Source of the DNA: JBFGCT01 sp963825565
GTDB lineage: Bacteria > Actinomycetota > Acidimicrobiia > Acidimicrobiales > Ilumatobacteraceae
Direction of reading: 5' to 3'
DNA length: 64,000 nt
NCBI GenBank assembly: GCA_963825565.1
Contig: CAWGTW010000019.1
Coordinates: forward strand, 33,275 to 97,274
Shown: positions 34,189 through 41,244 of the stretch, one piece after another
How positions within the stretch are numbered: the first letter of the stretch is position 1
Layout: each line of letters opens with the position of its first letter
Position numbers and translations under genes: made by a program
The notes under the pieces: generated by a model
What the model was told of the DNA's origin: nothing
Databases searched by the model: none
The model's input: only the letters and a program-made list of their open reading frames with translations

Positions 34189-35061
34189 GTGCTGCGGATC
34201 GTGTTGCCGAAGGGCTCGCTGGAGAAGGCCACCCTCGACCTGTTCGAGGCGGCCGACCTGCCGGTGGTCCGGTCGTCGTCGGTCGACTACCAGGCGTCGG
34301 TCGACGACCCGCGGATCGAGTCGGTGCGGATCCTGCGGCCCCAGGAGATCCCGACCTACGTCGCCGAAGGATTGTTCGACCTGGGCATCACCGGCCGGGA
34401 TTGGGTCGAGGAGACCGGGAGTACCGTCGAGACGCTCGGCGAGCTGAAGTACTCGAAGCGGACCGCCAACCCGGTGCGCATCGTGGTCGCCGTCGCCGGC
34501 GACTCCCCTGCGGCGACCGTGCGCGATCTGCCCGATGGCGTGCGGGTCCAGACCGAGTATCCCGAGCTGACCAAGCGGTACTTCGCCGAGCACGGCGTCG
34601 ATGCCCAGGTGCGCCTGTCGTACGGGGCGACCGAGGCGAAGATCCCCGACATCGCCGACTGCGTGGTCGAGATCACCGAGACCGGGCGGGCGCTGCGCGC
34701 CGCAGGCCTGCGGATCATCGACACGATCATGTCGAGCTACACCGAGGTGGTCGCCAACCCGGTCGCCGCGGCGGACCCGGACAAGCGCAAGGCGATGACC
34801 CAGCTGATGACCCTGCTCAACGGGGTGCTCGACGCCCGCGGCCGGGTGCTGCTCAAGCTCAACGTGACCGAGGAACGCAAGGACGCCGTGCTCGCCGTCC
34901 TGCCGTCGATGAAGTCGCCGACGCTTTCCCCGCTCGCCGGCGGCGGCTATGCGGTCGAATCGGTGGTCGAGAAGCGGACGATCAACCTCGTCATCCCCGA
35001 GCTGCGCGACGCCGGGGCGACCGACCTGGTCGAGATGCCGATCAGCAAGATCGTTCCGTGA
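34189..35061 (+). CDS. hisG: ATP phosphoribosyltransferase, long form
   Basis: A 290-residue enzyme for the first step of histidine synthesis. It begins L-R-I-V-L-P-K-G-S-L-E and has D-L-G-I-T-G-R-D-W near residue 63. The C-terminal 75 residues form the regulatory domain of the long, HisZ-independent form. No other his gene is in the window. GTG start with leaderless spacing. Overlaps the next gene by 4 nt. Confidence 0.94.
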   Translation: MLRIVLPKGSLEKATLDLFEAADLPVVRSSSVDYQASVDDPRIESVRILRPQEIPTYVAEGLFDLGITGRDWVEETGSTVETLGELKYSKRTANPVRIVVAVAGDSPAATVRDLPDGVRVQTEYPELTKRYFAEHGVDAQVRLSYGATEAKIPDIADCVVEITETGRALRAAGLRIIDTIMSSYTEVVANPVAAADPDKRKAMTQLMTLLNGVLDARGRVLLKLNVTEERKDAVLAVLPSMKSPTLSPLAGGGYAVESVVEKRTINLVIPELRDAGATDLVEMPISKIVP

Positions 35062-35270
35062 GCGGGCTCGGCGATCGGCGGGCGGGCGTGGTGATCGCGT
35101 TCGACGCCGACCGGGGGCTGGGGACGATCCGGGCCGATTCCGGTGCCGAGCACGACTTCCACTGCGTCGAGATCGCCGACGGCTCGCGCGACATCGCGGT
35201 CGGCACGCCGGTCACGTTCGAGCTCCTGGCGAAGTTCGGCCGGTACGAGGCGGGCAACATCGCGTCGTGA
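35058..35270 (+). CDS. Small cold-shock-like (OB-fold) protein
   Basis: A 70-residue protein. G-V-V-I-A-F-D-A-D-R-G-L-G-T-I resembles the first strands and RNP-like part of cold shock domains, and D-F-H-C-V-E-I with V-G-T-P-V-T-F-E continues the pattern. The aromatic RNP residues are partly missing, so nucleic acid binding is uncertain. Joined by 4-nt overlaps to hisG before it and the ATL gene after it. Confidence 0.65.
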   Translation: MSGLGDRRAGVVIAFDADRGLGTIRADSGAEHDFHCVEIADGSRDIAVGTPVTFELLAKFGRYEAGNIAS

Positions 35271-35581
35271 GCACCGACCCGTCGGCCGAACGGGAGCGCC
35301 GGATCGTCGACGTCCTGATGGCGCTCGGCGAGGGCGAGGTCACGACGTACGGCGATGTCGCCGACGTCGCCGGCTACCCGAAGCACTCCCGCCTCGTCGG
35401 GCGGATCCTCGCCACCACCGACGAAGAGGTCCCGTGGTGGCGGGTCGTCAACGCCGCCGGCCGGCTCGTCGCCGGCGACCGGCGACGCCAGACGGAGCTG
35501 TTGGCCGCGGAGGACGTCGTCGTCCGCGACGGGCGGGTCGTCGCCGCACCGATCGGCCGGTTCGCCCCCGACCGCGGTTGA
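35267..35581 (+). CDS. Alkyltransferase-like (ATL) DNA-binding protein
   Basis: A 104-residue protein with the DNA-binding domain of O6-alkylguanine methyltransferases: G-E-V-T-T-Y-G-D-V-A near residue 24, then R-L-V-G-R-I-L near 41. Where the enzyme has the PCHR active site, this has V-P-W-W-R-V-V, so it cannot take up an alkyl group. ATL proteins flag O6-alkylguanine for excision repair. GTG start overlapping the OB-fold gene. Confidence 0.82.
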   Translation: MSTDPSAERERRIVDVLMALGEGEVTTYGDVADVAGYPKHSRLVGRILATTDEEVPWWRVVNAAGRLVAGDRRRQTELLAAEDVVVRDGRVVAAPIGRFAPDRG

Positions 35582-35605
35582 GCGTGCGCTCGACCGCCGC
35601 GCGGT

Positions 35606-36064
35606 TCAGCCGGCCGCGGTGGACGGGTCGTCGGACACACTGCCCTTGATCTGCACGAACGCCAGGCGGATGTTGTTGAGCGCGTCACGCATCACCGGCG
35701 CATCGTGCCCGAGGCGGTCGCCGAGCCCGTCGACGAGGCAGGCCACCGCATCGATGGCCAGCGCCGCCTGTACCAGTTCGGGCGGGGTGGCCGACAGGTG
35801 GATCGCGGCGAGCTCGTACAGGCCCATCACGTGGTTGGTCACGACGACCTCGGCGGGCACGTCGGCCAGGCGGTCGCGGGCCTCCTCCATCGCCCGCTGC
35901 GCCTCTTCGATGGCGTCGATCTGGTCCTGGTCGAGCTCCGGTCCGGGGTCGAGCGATTCGCCCTCGGGCGGTTCGGTCCCCGTCGGGTCGCCGGTACCGC
36001 CGCCGAAGCCCGCCAGGGCGTCGTTGATGTCGCCGAAGTCCTGCCCAGAGGTTTCGTCAGTCAC
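35606..36064 (-). CDS. DUF1844-like protein
   Basis: A 152-residue protein with an acidic, glycine-rich first half (to about residue 60). The helical second half includes V-T-N-H-V-M-G-L-Y-E-L-A-A-I-H-L and ends L-R/N-N-I-R-L-A-F-V-Q-I-K. DUF1844 proteins next to infC are common in actinobacteria; role unknown. Homology-like sequence starts at GTG 36064, 7 bases after TAGGGT; the frame upstream to 36184 is not used. Confidence 0.7.
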   Translation of the reverse strand: MTDETSGQDFGDINDALAGFGGGTGDPTGTEPPEGESLDPGPELDQDQIDAIEEAQRAMEEARDRLADVPAEVVVTNHVMGLYELAAIHLSATPPELVQAALAIDAVACLVDGLGDRLGHDAPVMRDALNNIRLAFVQIKGSVSDDPSTAAG

Positions 36065-36071
36065 GTGCGAT

Positions 36072-36077
36072 ACCCTA
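36072..36077 (-). promoter_or_regulatory. Putative -10 box (TAGGGT) for the DUF1844 gene
   Basis: TAGGGT on the minus strand ends 7 bases before the GTG at 36064. Confidence 0.45.
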
Positions 36078-36099
36078 CCGACACGACAACTGAAGCGAA

Positions 36100-36116
36100 G
36101 TGGGGGAGACCCCCAC
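36100..36116. promoter_or_regulatory. Strong hairpin in the infC upstream region
   Basis: GTGGGGG-AGA-CCCCCAC is a perfect 7-bp stem with a 3-nt loop. It lies 168 bp before the infC start, in a 219-bp non-coding stretch. infC operons are often controlled in the leader, but no L20-type pseudoknot could be confirmed by eye. Confidence 0.3.
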
Positions 36117-36283
36117 CCGGCCACCGCAGCTCTCGAGCGACGTGCGCCCGGGTCACATGGCTGAGACCAGCCGCTCGGCACCACGACGTGGCGCCCCGTG
36201 TCCGGTCGCTCCGCGTGCAGTTCGCGTCGAGCACCGTTTCATCAGACACATGGGGAGGCCCATTTGCACAGGAGTGAGCAGTC

Positions 36284-36934
36284 ATAGCACCGCGAAATGA
36301 CCAGCGTGGCGACCAGCACCGCGTGAACGACCGCATCCGCAGCAGGGAGGTCCGACTCATCGGACCCTCCGGCGATCAACTCGGAATCAAGCCGGTTCCC
36401 GAGGCGCTGCGGATGGCCAAGGGACTCGATCTCGATCTGGTCGAAGTTGCCCCCGGAGCGAACCCACCCGTCTGCCGGATCATGGACTACGGGAAGTTCA
36501 AGTACGAAGAGGGGCAGAAGGCCAAAGAGGCCCGCAAGAAGTCGACCAACGTCACGGTGAAGGAAGTCAAGTACCGACCCAAGATCGGCAAGGGCGACTT
36601 CGACACCAAGACGCGCAACGTCATCCGGTTCATCGACGAGGGTCACAAGGTCAAGATCACGCTGCAGTTCCGCGGACGAGAGATGGCCCACCCCGAGCTC
36701 GGATCGAAGATCCTCGACGACGTGCTCGAAGCGGTGGGTCCGGCGGCAAAGGTCGACACCCGGGCCAGGCTCGAAGGCCGGAGCATGTCGATGATGTTGT
36801 CACCGGACAAACAAGCCCAGGAAGCGATGAGAAAAGCGGCGGCCGCCGCGGAGCACGAGGCTGAGCAAGCGGCAGCGGCGCAGACCGAAGGAGCATCCGA
36901 TGCCGAAGATGAAGACATCGAAGACCGCAGCTAA
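36284..36934 (+). CDS. infC: Translation initiation factor IF-3, probable AUA start
   Basis: IF-3 checks start codon pairing on the 30S subunit. The N-terminal domain starts at V-N-D-R-I-R-S-R-E-V-R-L-I-G, then the K-rich linker and C-terminal domain with M-A-H-P-E-L-G near residue 140. GTG 36323 lacks a ribosome binding site. In frame 13 codons upstream is an ATA at 36284, 9 nt after AGGAG (36270-36274). infC is known for rare start codons that IF-3 itself discriminates against, so I place the start there (216 aa; 203 from GTG). An acidic C-terminal tail overlaps rpmI. Confidence 0.85.
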   Translation: MAPRNDQRGDQHRVNDRIRSREVRLIGPSGDQLGIKPVPEALRMAKGLDLDLVEVAPGANPPVCRIMDYGKFKYEEGQKAKEARKKSTNVTVKEVKYRPKIGKGDFDTKTRNVIRFIDEGHKVKITLQFRGREMAHPELGSKILDDVLEAVGPAAKVDTRARLEGRSMSMMLSPDKQAQEAMRKAAAAAEHEAEQAAAAQTEGASDAEDEDIEDRS

Positions 36935-37097
36935 GCGGTTCAAGACGACCGGGACCGGCCGACTGCGCCGGCAGCAGGCCATGCGCCAGCACCTGTTCGA
37001 GAAGAAGCCCTCGACGCGTACGCGCCGCCTCGCGGCCGACGTCGACGTCCATCCCGGCGACGCCAAGAAGATCAAGCGCCTCCTCGCCGAGCGCTGA
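36900..37097 (+). CDS. rpmI: 50S ribosomal protein L35
   Basis: A 65-residue basic protein: M-P-K-M-K-T-S-K-T-A-A-K-R-F start and K-K-I-K-R-L-L end are diagnostic. The ATG at 36900 follows GGAG and lies inside infC, so the two frames overlap by 35 bp. The overlap codes the acidic tail of IF-3 in one frame and the basic head of L35 in the other. Confidence 0.95.
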   Translation: MPKMKTSKTAAKRFKTTGTGRLRRQQAMRQHLFEKKPSTRTRRLAADVDVHPGDAKKIKRLLAER

Positions 37098-37127
37098 GAC
37101 GACCGAGTTCCAAGAGGAGGAATCGAG

Positions 37128-37481
37128 ATGGCACGTGTGAAGCGTGGCGTGACGAAGACCAATCGTCACAAGAAGGTGTTGAAGCAGGCGAAGGGGTACT
37201 ACGGCAACAAGAGCCGTTCGTTCCGGGCCGCCAACGAGCAGGTCATGCGATCGGGGAACTACGCGTTCCGCGATCGCCGCGCCCGCAAGGGTGAGATGCG
37301 CCGTCTGTGGATCCAGCGGATCAACGCGGCCTGCCGCCAGAACGACATGAGCTACAGCCGGTTCATCGCCGGGTTGAACGCGGCCGGCATCGAGGTCGAT
37401 CGCAAGATCCTCGCCGATCTCGCGGTGACCGATCCGGCGGCGTTCGCCAAGCTGGTCGACAGCGCCAAGGCGTCGCTCTAG
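37128..37481 (+). CDS. rplT: 50S ribosomal protein L20
   Basis: A 117-residue protein starting M-A-R-V-K-R-G-V and containing A-K-G-Y-Y-G-N-K-S-R-S-F-R near residue 24 and the W-I-Q-R-I-N-A-A motif. A strong AGGAGG lies 9 bp before the ATG. Standard infC-rpmI-rplT order. L20 often represses this operon. Confidence 0.97.
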   Translation: MARVKRGVTKTNRHKKVLKQAKGYYGNKSRSFRAANEQVMRSGNYAFRDRRARKGEMRRLWIQRINAACRQNDMSYSRFIAGLNAAGIEVDRKILADLAVTDPAAFAKLVDSAKASL

Positions 37482-37657
37482 GAGACCGCCGAGCACTACA
37501 TGTCGCCGATCTCGACCGCCAGGCGTCGCCACTCGCAGCGTTCTCGGATCGCGCCAGGACGGACGGGTGGTGGCGGGCCCTGCGGCCGTGTGTCCGGCCT
37601 GCCTACCGGTCGATCTCGGCAACGGCAGTACCCAGCGGTCTCCTCGGGCCGGCGTAC

Positions 37658-38434
37658 GTGGGTGCGCTGAGCTTCAACAATCGCAACGTCCAACAACTGC
37701 GGCGCCTCCTCGGGCGCCGCAGTGCGCGTCACGGCGATGGCCTGTTCGTCGTCGAGGGTCCGGTGCTGACCGCCGAGGCCGTGGCCGGCGGCTGGAAGTG
37801 CATCGCCCAGTACGTCCCCGAGGGCAGCGATGCGGCCGTTCGCGGCGCGGGGCCGGTCAACGATCTCGCGCCGGGCGTTCTCGAACGGGTGGCGTCGACG
37901 GAGGCACCTCAGGCACCGCTGACGCTGGTCACGATGCGGTCGATCGATCCCGGCGTGCTGTCGGCGGCATCGTTCGTCATCGTGCTCGACCGCGTCCAGG
38001 CCCCGGGCAACGTCGGCACGATCGTGCGTTCGGCCGAGGCGGCGGGTGCCGGGGCGGTCGTGCTCACCCCGGGTTCGGCCGACGCGTACAACCCCAAGGC
38101 GGTCCGTGCGTCGGCAGGGTCGCTCTTTCACGTCCCGGTGGTGACCGCGACGCTCGACGATGTCGCCGGCGCCGGGCTGCGGCTCGTCGGCACGAGCAGC
38201 CACGAGGCGCCCGGGCGGACGGTCCGCCCGCACACCGAGGCCGACCTGTCCGGGCGGGTGGCGATCGTGATGGGCAACGAGGCCGCTGGGCTTCCCGCCG
38301 ACTGGACCGATGACCACGGCCCGATCGCCGACTGGGTCACGATCCGCCACGCCGGCCGCTCCGAATCGCTCAACGTCGCGATGGCCGCGACCGTGCTCGC
38401 CTTCGAAGTCGCCCGGCAGGCGTCGTCCGGTTGA
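37658..38434 (+). CDS. TrmH/SpoU family RNA 2'-O-methyltransferase
   Basis: A 258-residue SPOUT methyltransferase, N-terminal substrate-binding part plus knotted domain. Motifs: R-V-Q-A-P-G-N-V-G-T-I-V-R-S near residue 115, I-V-M-G-N-E-A-A-G-L-P near 205, and S-L-N-V-A-M-A near 237. Target is probably rRNA or tRNA ribose. The frame is open from 37307, but V-G-A-L-S-F-N-N-R-N at GTG 37658 is the natural start. In many actinobacteria pheS follows directly; here an accessory insert intervenes. Confidence 0.85.
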   Translation: MGALSFNNRNVQQLRRLLGRRSARHGDGLFVVEGPVLTAEAVAGGWKCIAQYVPEGSDAAVRGAGPVNDLAPGVLERVASTEAPQAPLTLVTMRSIDPGVLSAASFVIVLDRVQAPGNVGTIVRSAEAAGAGAVVLTPGSADAYNPKAVRASAGSLFHVPVVTATLDDVAGAGLRLVGTSSHEAPGRTVRPHTEADLSGRVAIVMGNEAAGLPADWTDDHGPIADWVTIRHAGRSESLNVAMAATVLAFEVARQASSG

Positions 38435-38471
38435 CCGCGGGCGGCGGCGCGACTCGCGCTGCGACACCCCC

Positions 38472-38487
38472 TCGTACGCTTGTTCGT
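38472..38487 (+). promoter_or_regulatory. LexA (SOS) box-like operator
   Basis: TCGTAC-N4-GTTCGT matches 10 of 12 bases of the actinobacterial SOS box TCGAAC-N4-GTTCGA. It abuts the ATG at 38488 and covers the -10-like TACGCT. Confidence 0.5.
38475..38480 (+). promoter_or_regulatory. Putative -10 box (TACGCT) for the DUF222/HNH gene
   Basis: TACGCT ends 7 bases before ATG 38488 and sits inside the LexA-like box. Confidence 0.4.
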
Positions 38488-39708
38488 ATGGAGGTCGGAG
38501 CGGTGATCGAGCGGGTGGAGCGGGTGGCCGCAGCGCGCGCCGACGATGCGGCCGGTGCGCCGGCGATCGAGTCGGCGCTGGTCGCGGTTCGGGAGCTGAC
38601 GGCGTGGGCCGACGCCCAGCAGGCGGCGCTGGTGGCCCGCCTGGCGGCGCAGGTGTCGTTCCCCGAGGCGACGATCGCGGCGTCGGGCAAGTGTTCGCTC
38701 GGCGCGGCGTCGAAGTCCAAGGAGCGGGCCGACACCCTGGCCCGGACCCCGCAGCTGGCTGGGGCGTTGGACGACGGTGCGATCACGGCCGGTCACGTCG
38801 ATGCGGTCACCCGGGGGTCCAAGCAGTTGAACGATGAGCAGCGCGGCGCGTTGTTCGATCGGGTCGAGTCGCTGGTCGGGGTCGCCACGGCGGCGACGAT
38901 CGAGCAGTTCGCCGAGCGGGTCCGGCTGGAAGTCAGGCGGATCCAGGCCGACGACGGCGAGGACCGGCTCGCTCGCCAGCGGCGCAACACCAGGTTGAGC
39001 ACCTGGACCGACGGCGAGGGGATGTGGAACGTTCGGGGCCGGTTCGATCCGCTGACCGGGGTCAGGCTGGCCGCCCGGCTCGATGCCGCGGTCGAGGCCC
39101 TGTTCGCCGAGTCGGCGCCGGACGAGTGCCCGACCGACCCGGTCGACAAGAACAGGTTCCTCGCCGCCCACGCGCTCCGCCGGCTGGTCCTCGACGGTGG
39201 TGCTGGTGCGGGCCGCCCCGGGCGACCGGAGTTCGTCGTGGTCGTCGATGCCGACGCGCCGGGCGAGCCGGGTCCGGTCGCGCAGTGGCCGCTGCCGGTC
39301 GAGATCCCCGCCCGTGTGCTCGCCGAGTTGGCGGGGACCGCCGAGGTGGTCGGGGTGGTGGTGCGCAACGGGGTCGTGCTGCACGCGCCCGGTGAGCTGA
39401 ACCTCGGCCGCACGACCCGCCTGGCGAACCGGGCCCAACGGCGGGCGCTGCGGGCGCTGTACCGGGGTTGTGCGATCCCGGGATGCAGCGTGGCGTTCGA
39501 TCGGTGCCACCTGCACCACGTGGTCTGGTGGCGGCACGGTGGCCGGACCGACCTGGACAACCTCCTCCCGGTGTGCACCAGGCACCATACGAAGATCCAT
39601 CGCGACGGCTGGACCGTCGGGCTCGGCCCCGGCCGCGAGCTGACGCTCCGGCTCCCCGACGGTACGATCCACAACACCGGCCCGCCCATCCGGCGCCGCG
39701 CAGCATGA
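38488..39708 (+). CDS. DUF222 domain HNH endonuclease (13E12 repeat family)
   Basis: A 406-residue protein: helical DUF222 region (residues about 1-290), then an HNH nuclease at C-A-I-P-G-C-S-V-A-F-D-R-C-H-L-H-H-V near 328-345, followed by N-L-L-P-V-C-T-R-H-H near 363. This is the architecture of the multicopy 13E12 family of mycobacteria and of many actinobacteria. Its natural role is unresolved. The frame also allows a TTG at 38431 overlapping the trmH stop, but ATG 38488 has promoter-like spacing. It marks the left edge of the insert, and two repeat arrays follow. Confidence 0.88.
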   Translation: MEVGAVIERVERVAAARADDAAGAPAIESALVAVRELTAWADAQQAALVARLAAQVSFPEATIAASGKCSLGAASKSKERADTLARTPQLAGALDDGAITAGHVDAVTRGSKQLNDEQRGALFDRVESLVGVATAATIEQFAERVRLEVRRIQADDGEDRLARQRRNTRLSTWTDGEGMWNVRGRFDPLTGVRLAARLDAAVEALFAESAPDECPTDPVDKNRFLAAHALRRLVLDGGAGAGRPGRPEFVVVVDADAPGEPGPVAQWPLPVEIPARVLAELAGTAEVVGVVVRNGVVLHAPGELNLGRTTRLANRAQRRALRALYRGCAIPGCSVAFDRCHLHHVVWWRHGGRTDLDNLLPVCTRHHTKIHRDGWTVGLGPGRELTLRLPDGTIHNTGPPIRRRAA

Positions 39709-39740
39709 GCCGGCGGGCGATCGTGGGCCGCGGGCGGGGT

Positions 39741-39770
39741 CCGGAGGAGCGTGGAAGCGCGTTCCTCCGG
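39741..39770 (+). terminator. Hairpin after the DUF222/HNH gene
   Basis: CCGGAGGA and TCCTCCGG pair, with an inner GCG/CGC, 32 bp past the stop codon. No T-run; a terminator role is likely but not certain. Confidence 0.4.
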
Positions 39771-39834
39771 CCATGGATCGATCGGCCGCGCGGCTCGGCG
39801 AGGCAGCGCGAGCAACGCGCGACCTCGGACAGCG

Positions 39835-40102
39835 TCGTTCGGTCGGCGGTGCGAGTGGTCGGGGAGTGGGCGGGGCGTGACTTCGGATGGTGTCGTTCGG
39901 TCGGCGGTGCGAGTGGTCGGGGAGTGGGCGGGGCGTGACTTCGGATGGTGTCGTTCGGTCGGCGGGTGCGAGTGGTCGGGGAGTGGGCGGGGCGTGACTT
40001 CGGACGGTGTCGTTCGGTCGGCGGTGCGAGTGGCCGGAGAGTGGGCGGGAAGGCGCTTCGGATGGTGTCGTTCGGTCGGCGGTGCGAGCGGTCGGGGAGC
40101 GG
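39835..40102. repeat. 58-bp tandem repeat array (about 4.6 copies)
   Basis: Copies start at 39835, 39893, 39951, 40010 and 40068, each beginning TCGTTCGGTCGGCGG. Copies 1-3 are nearly identical; copy 3 has one extra G (59 bp), copy 4 several changes, and copy 5 stops near 40102. A worn tail of an earlier copy is visible at 39820-39834. The period is not a multiple of 3, so no repeat protein is selected. Confidence 0.9.
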
Positions 40103-40221
40103 TGCAGACGCGTCCCTGGCGGCGTCAGTCGGCCCCGCGGTCGGCCGGGCCGGGAGTTGCGCTGTAGACCTTCTGGCGCGGTGGGCCGGGCCGGGAGTCG
40201 CGCTGTCGGTCGGTTTGGCAG

Positions 40222-40618
40222 GGTCGGGCGGTGCGGCGGGGTCGGTCGGGCGGTGCGGCGGGGTCGGTCGGGTGGTGCGGCGAGGCGGATCGGGTGGTGC
40301 GGCGGCGTCGGTCGGGTGGTGCGGCGAGGCGGGTCGGGCGGTGCCGCAGGGTCGGGCGGTGCGGCGAGGCGGATCGGGCGGTGCGGCGAGGCGGATCGGG
40401 CGGTGCGGCAGGGTCGGTCGGGCGGTGCGGCAGGGTCGGTCGGGCGGTGCGGCGGCGTCGGTCGGGCGGTGCGGCGGGGTCGGGCGGTGCGGCGGGGTCG
40501 GGCGGTGCGGCGGGGTCGGTCGGGCGGTGCGGCGAGGCGGATCGGGCGGCGAGGCAAGACCGGGCGGTACGGCAAGACCGGGCGGTACGGCAAGACCGGG
40601 CGGTACAGCAAGGGCGGT
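40222..40618. repeat. G-rich 18/22-bp tandem repeat array (about 20 units)
   Basis: Units share TCGGGCGGTGCGGC and come in an 18-bp form and a 22-bp form with an extra TCGG or CGGA. The last four units change to ACCGGGCGGTACGGCAAG. The plus strand is strongly G-rich with many GGG/GGGG runs. The array ends 28 bp before the response-regulator stop. Between this array and the first (40103-40221) I see only GC-rich sequence. Confidence 0.9.
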
Positions 40619-40645
40619 ACAGCGCGTCCCGCGGCGCGCTCGGTG

Positions 40646-41140
40646 TCAGTCCGGGCGGCCGCGGGCGGCGTAGGCCTCCATCAGGCGGGGGGCGTCGAGC
40701 TCGCGGGCGAAGCGGAGCGGATCGATCCCGGACTCGATCACGTACGAGGTCAGCAGGTCGACGGCGACCGTGCGCAGCTCGGCGGGGTCCCACGGCTTGG
40801 TCAGGTAGTGATCGAGGCCGGCTTCGTTGATCGCCCGGATCGTGTCCTCGTGCCCGGCCTGCCCGGTGAGCAGGATCGTGCGGATGCCGCTGGTCGCCGG
40901 GTCCTGGTGCAGCGAGACGAGGAGATCGACCCCGCTCTCCCCGCCTGGCAGGCGATGGTCGGCGACGATCAGGCCGATCCGGTCGCCCGCGGCGGCGGCC
41001 TCGCCGATCGCAGCGCGCGCATCGCCGACATCGTCGGCCTGGTCGACGCGGATCGTGCCGGCGAAGGCCTCCAGGTCGCGGACGACCGCGGCGCGCACCT
41101 CCGGCTCGTCCTCGACGGCCAGGATGACGAGCTCCCTCAC
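40646..41140 (-). CDS. Response regulator with receiver domain and short C-terminal tail
   Basis: A 164-residue protein that is essentially a receiver domain. L-A-V-E-D-E-P holds the acidic pocket, the phospho-aspartate is in I-V-A-D-H-R-L-P near residue 60, the threonine in L-L-T-G and lysine in L-T-K-P-W-D near 114. The last 40 residues are helical without a DNA-binding domain. GTG start overlaps the stop of the 35-codon ORF upstream (GTGA) and has no ribosome binding site of its own, so it depends on coupled translation. Fourth gene of the transporter-kinase operon. Confidence 0.85.
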   Translation of the reverse strand: MRELVILAVEDEPEVRAAVVRDLEAFAGTIRVDQADDVGDARAAIGEAAAAGDRIGLIVADHRLPGGESGVDLLVSLHQDPATSGIRTILLTGQAGHEDTIRAINEAGLDHYLTKPWDPAELRTVAVDLLTSYVIESGIDPLRFARELDAPRLMEAYAARGRPD

Positions 41141-41244
41141 CCGGCGGTGCCTGTCATGTCGCCCGTGCCGCTCATGACGCCCGTGCAGCTCATGAAGCCG
41201 TTGTCGCTCGTGCGGCTCATGGCTCTCGTGCTCGTGTCGCTCAT
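41137..41244 (-). CDS. 35-residue Met/Ser/Thr/Gly repeat peptide between kinase and response regulator
   Basis: The ATG (41244) overlaps the kinase stop (ATGA) and the TGA overlaps the regulator start (GTGA). A strong GGAGGGAG (41249-41256) lies 4 bases upstream, inside the kinase gene. The peptide consists of hexapeptide-like units M-S-x-T-S/G-x, and four units begin ATGAGC. It has one cysteine and no membrane segment. I know of no family. Either a genuine small protein of the signalling operon or a translated linker that carries ribosomes to the regulator. Confidence 0.55.
   Translation of the reverse strand: MSDTSTRAMSRTSDNGFMSCTGVMSGTGDMTGTAG

Noticed and set aside
39751..40167. A plus-strand frame over the 58-bp repeats that could look like a repeat protein
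   Set aside because: A 58-bp period rotates the reading frame each copy, so the protein does not repeat with the DNA; no promoter or ribosome binding site.
38128..40611. A very long minus-strand open frame (827 codons) with Pro/Arg-rich sequence across the DUF222 gene and both repeat arrays
   Set aside because: It is antisense to a clear HNH nuclease gene, low in complexity, and made open by GC bias and the repeats; no start signal or recognisable domain.
40222..40618. CRISPR array
   Set aside because: Units are directly adjacent with no unique spacers, and no cas genes are in the window.
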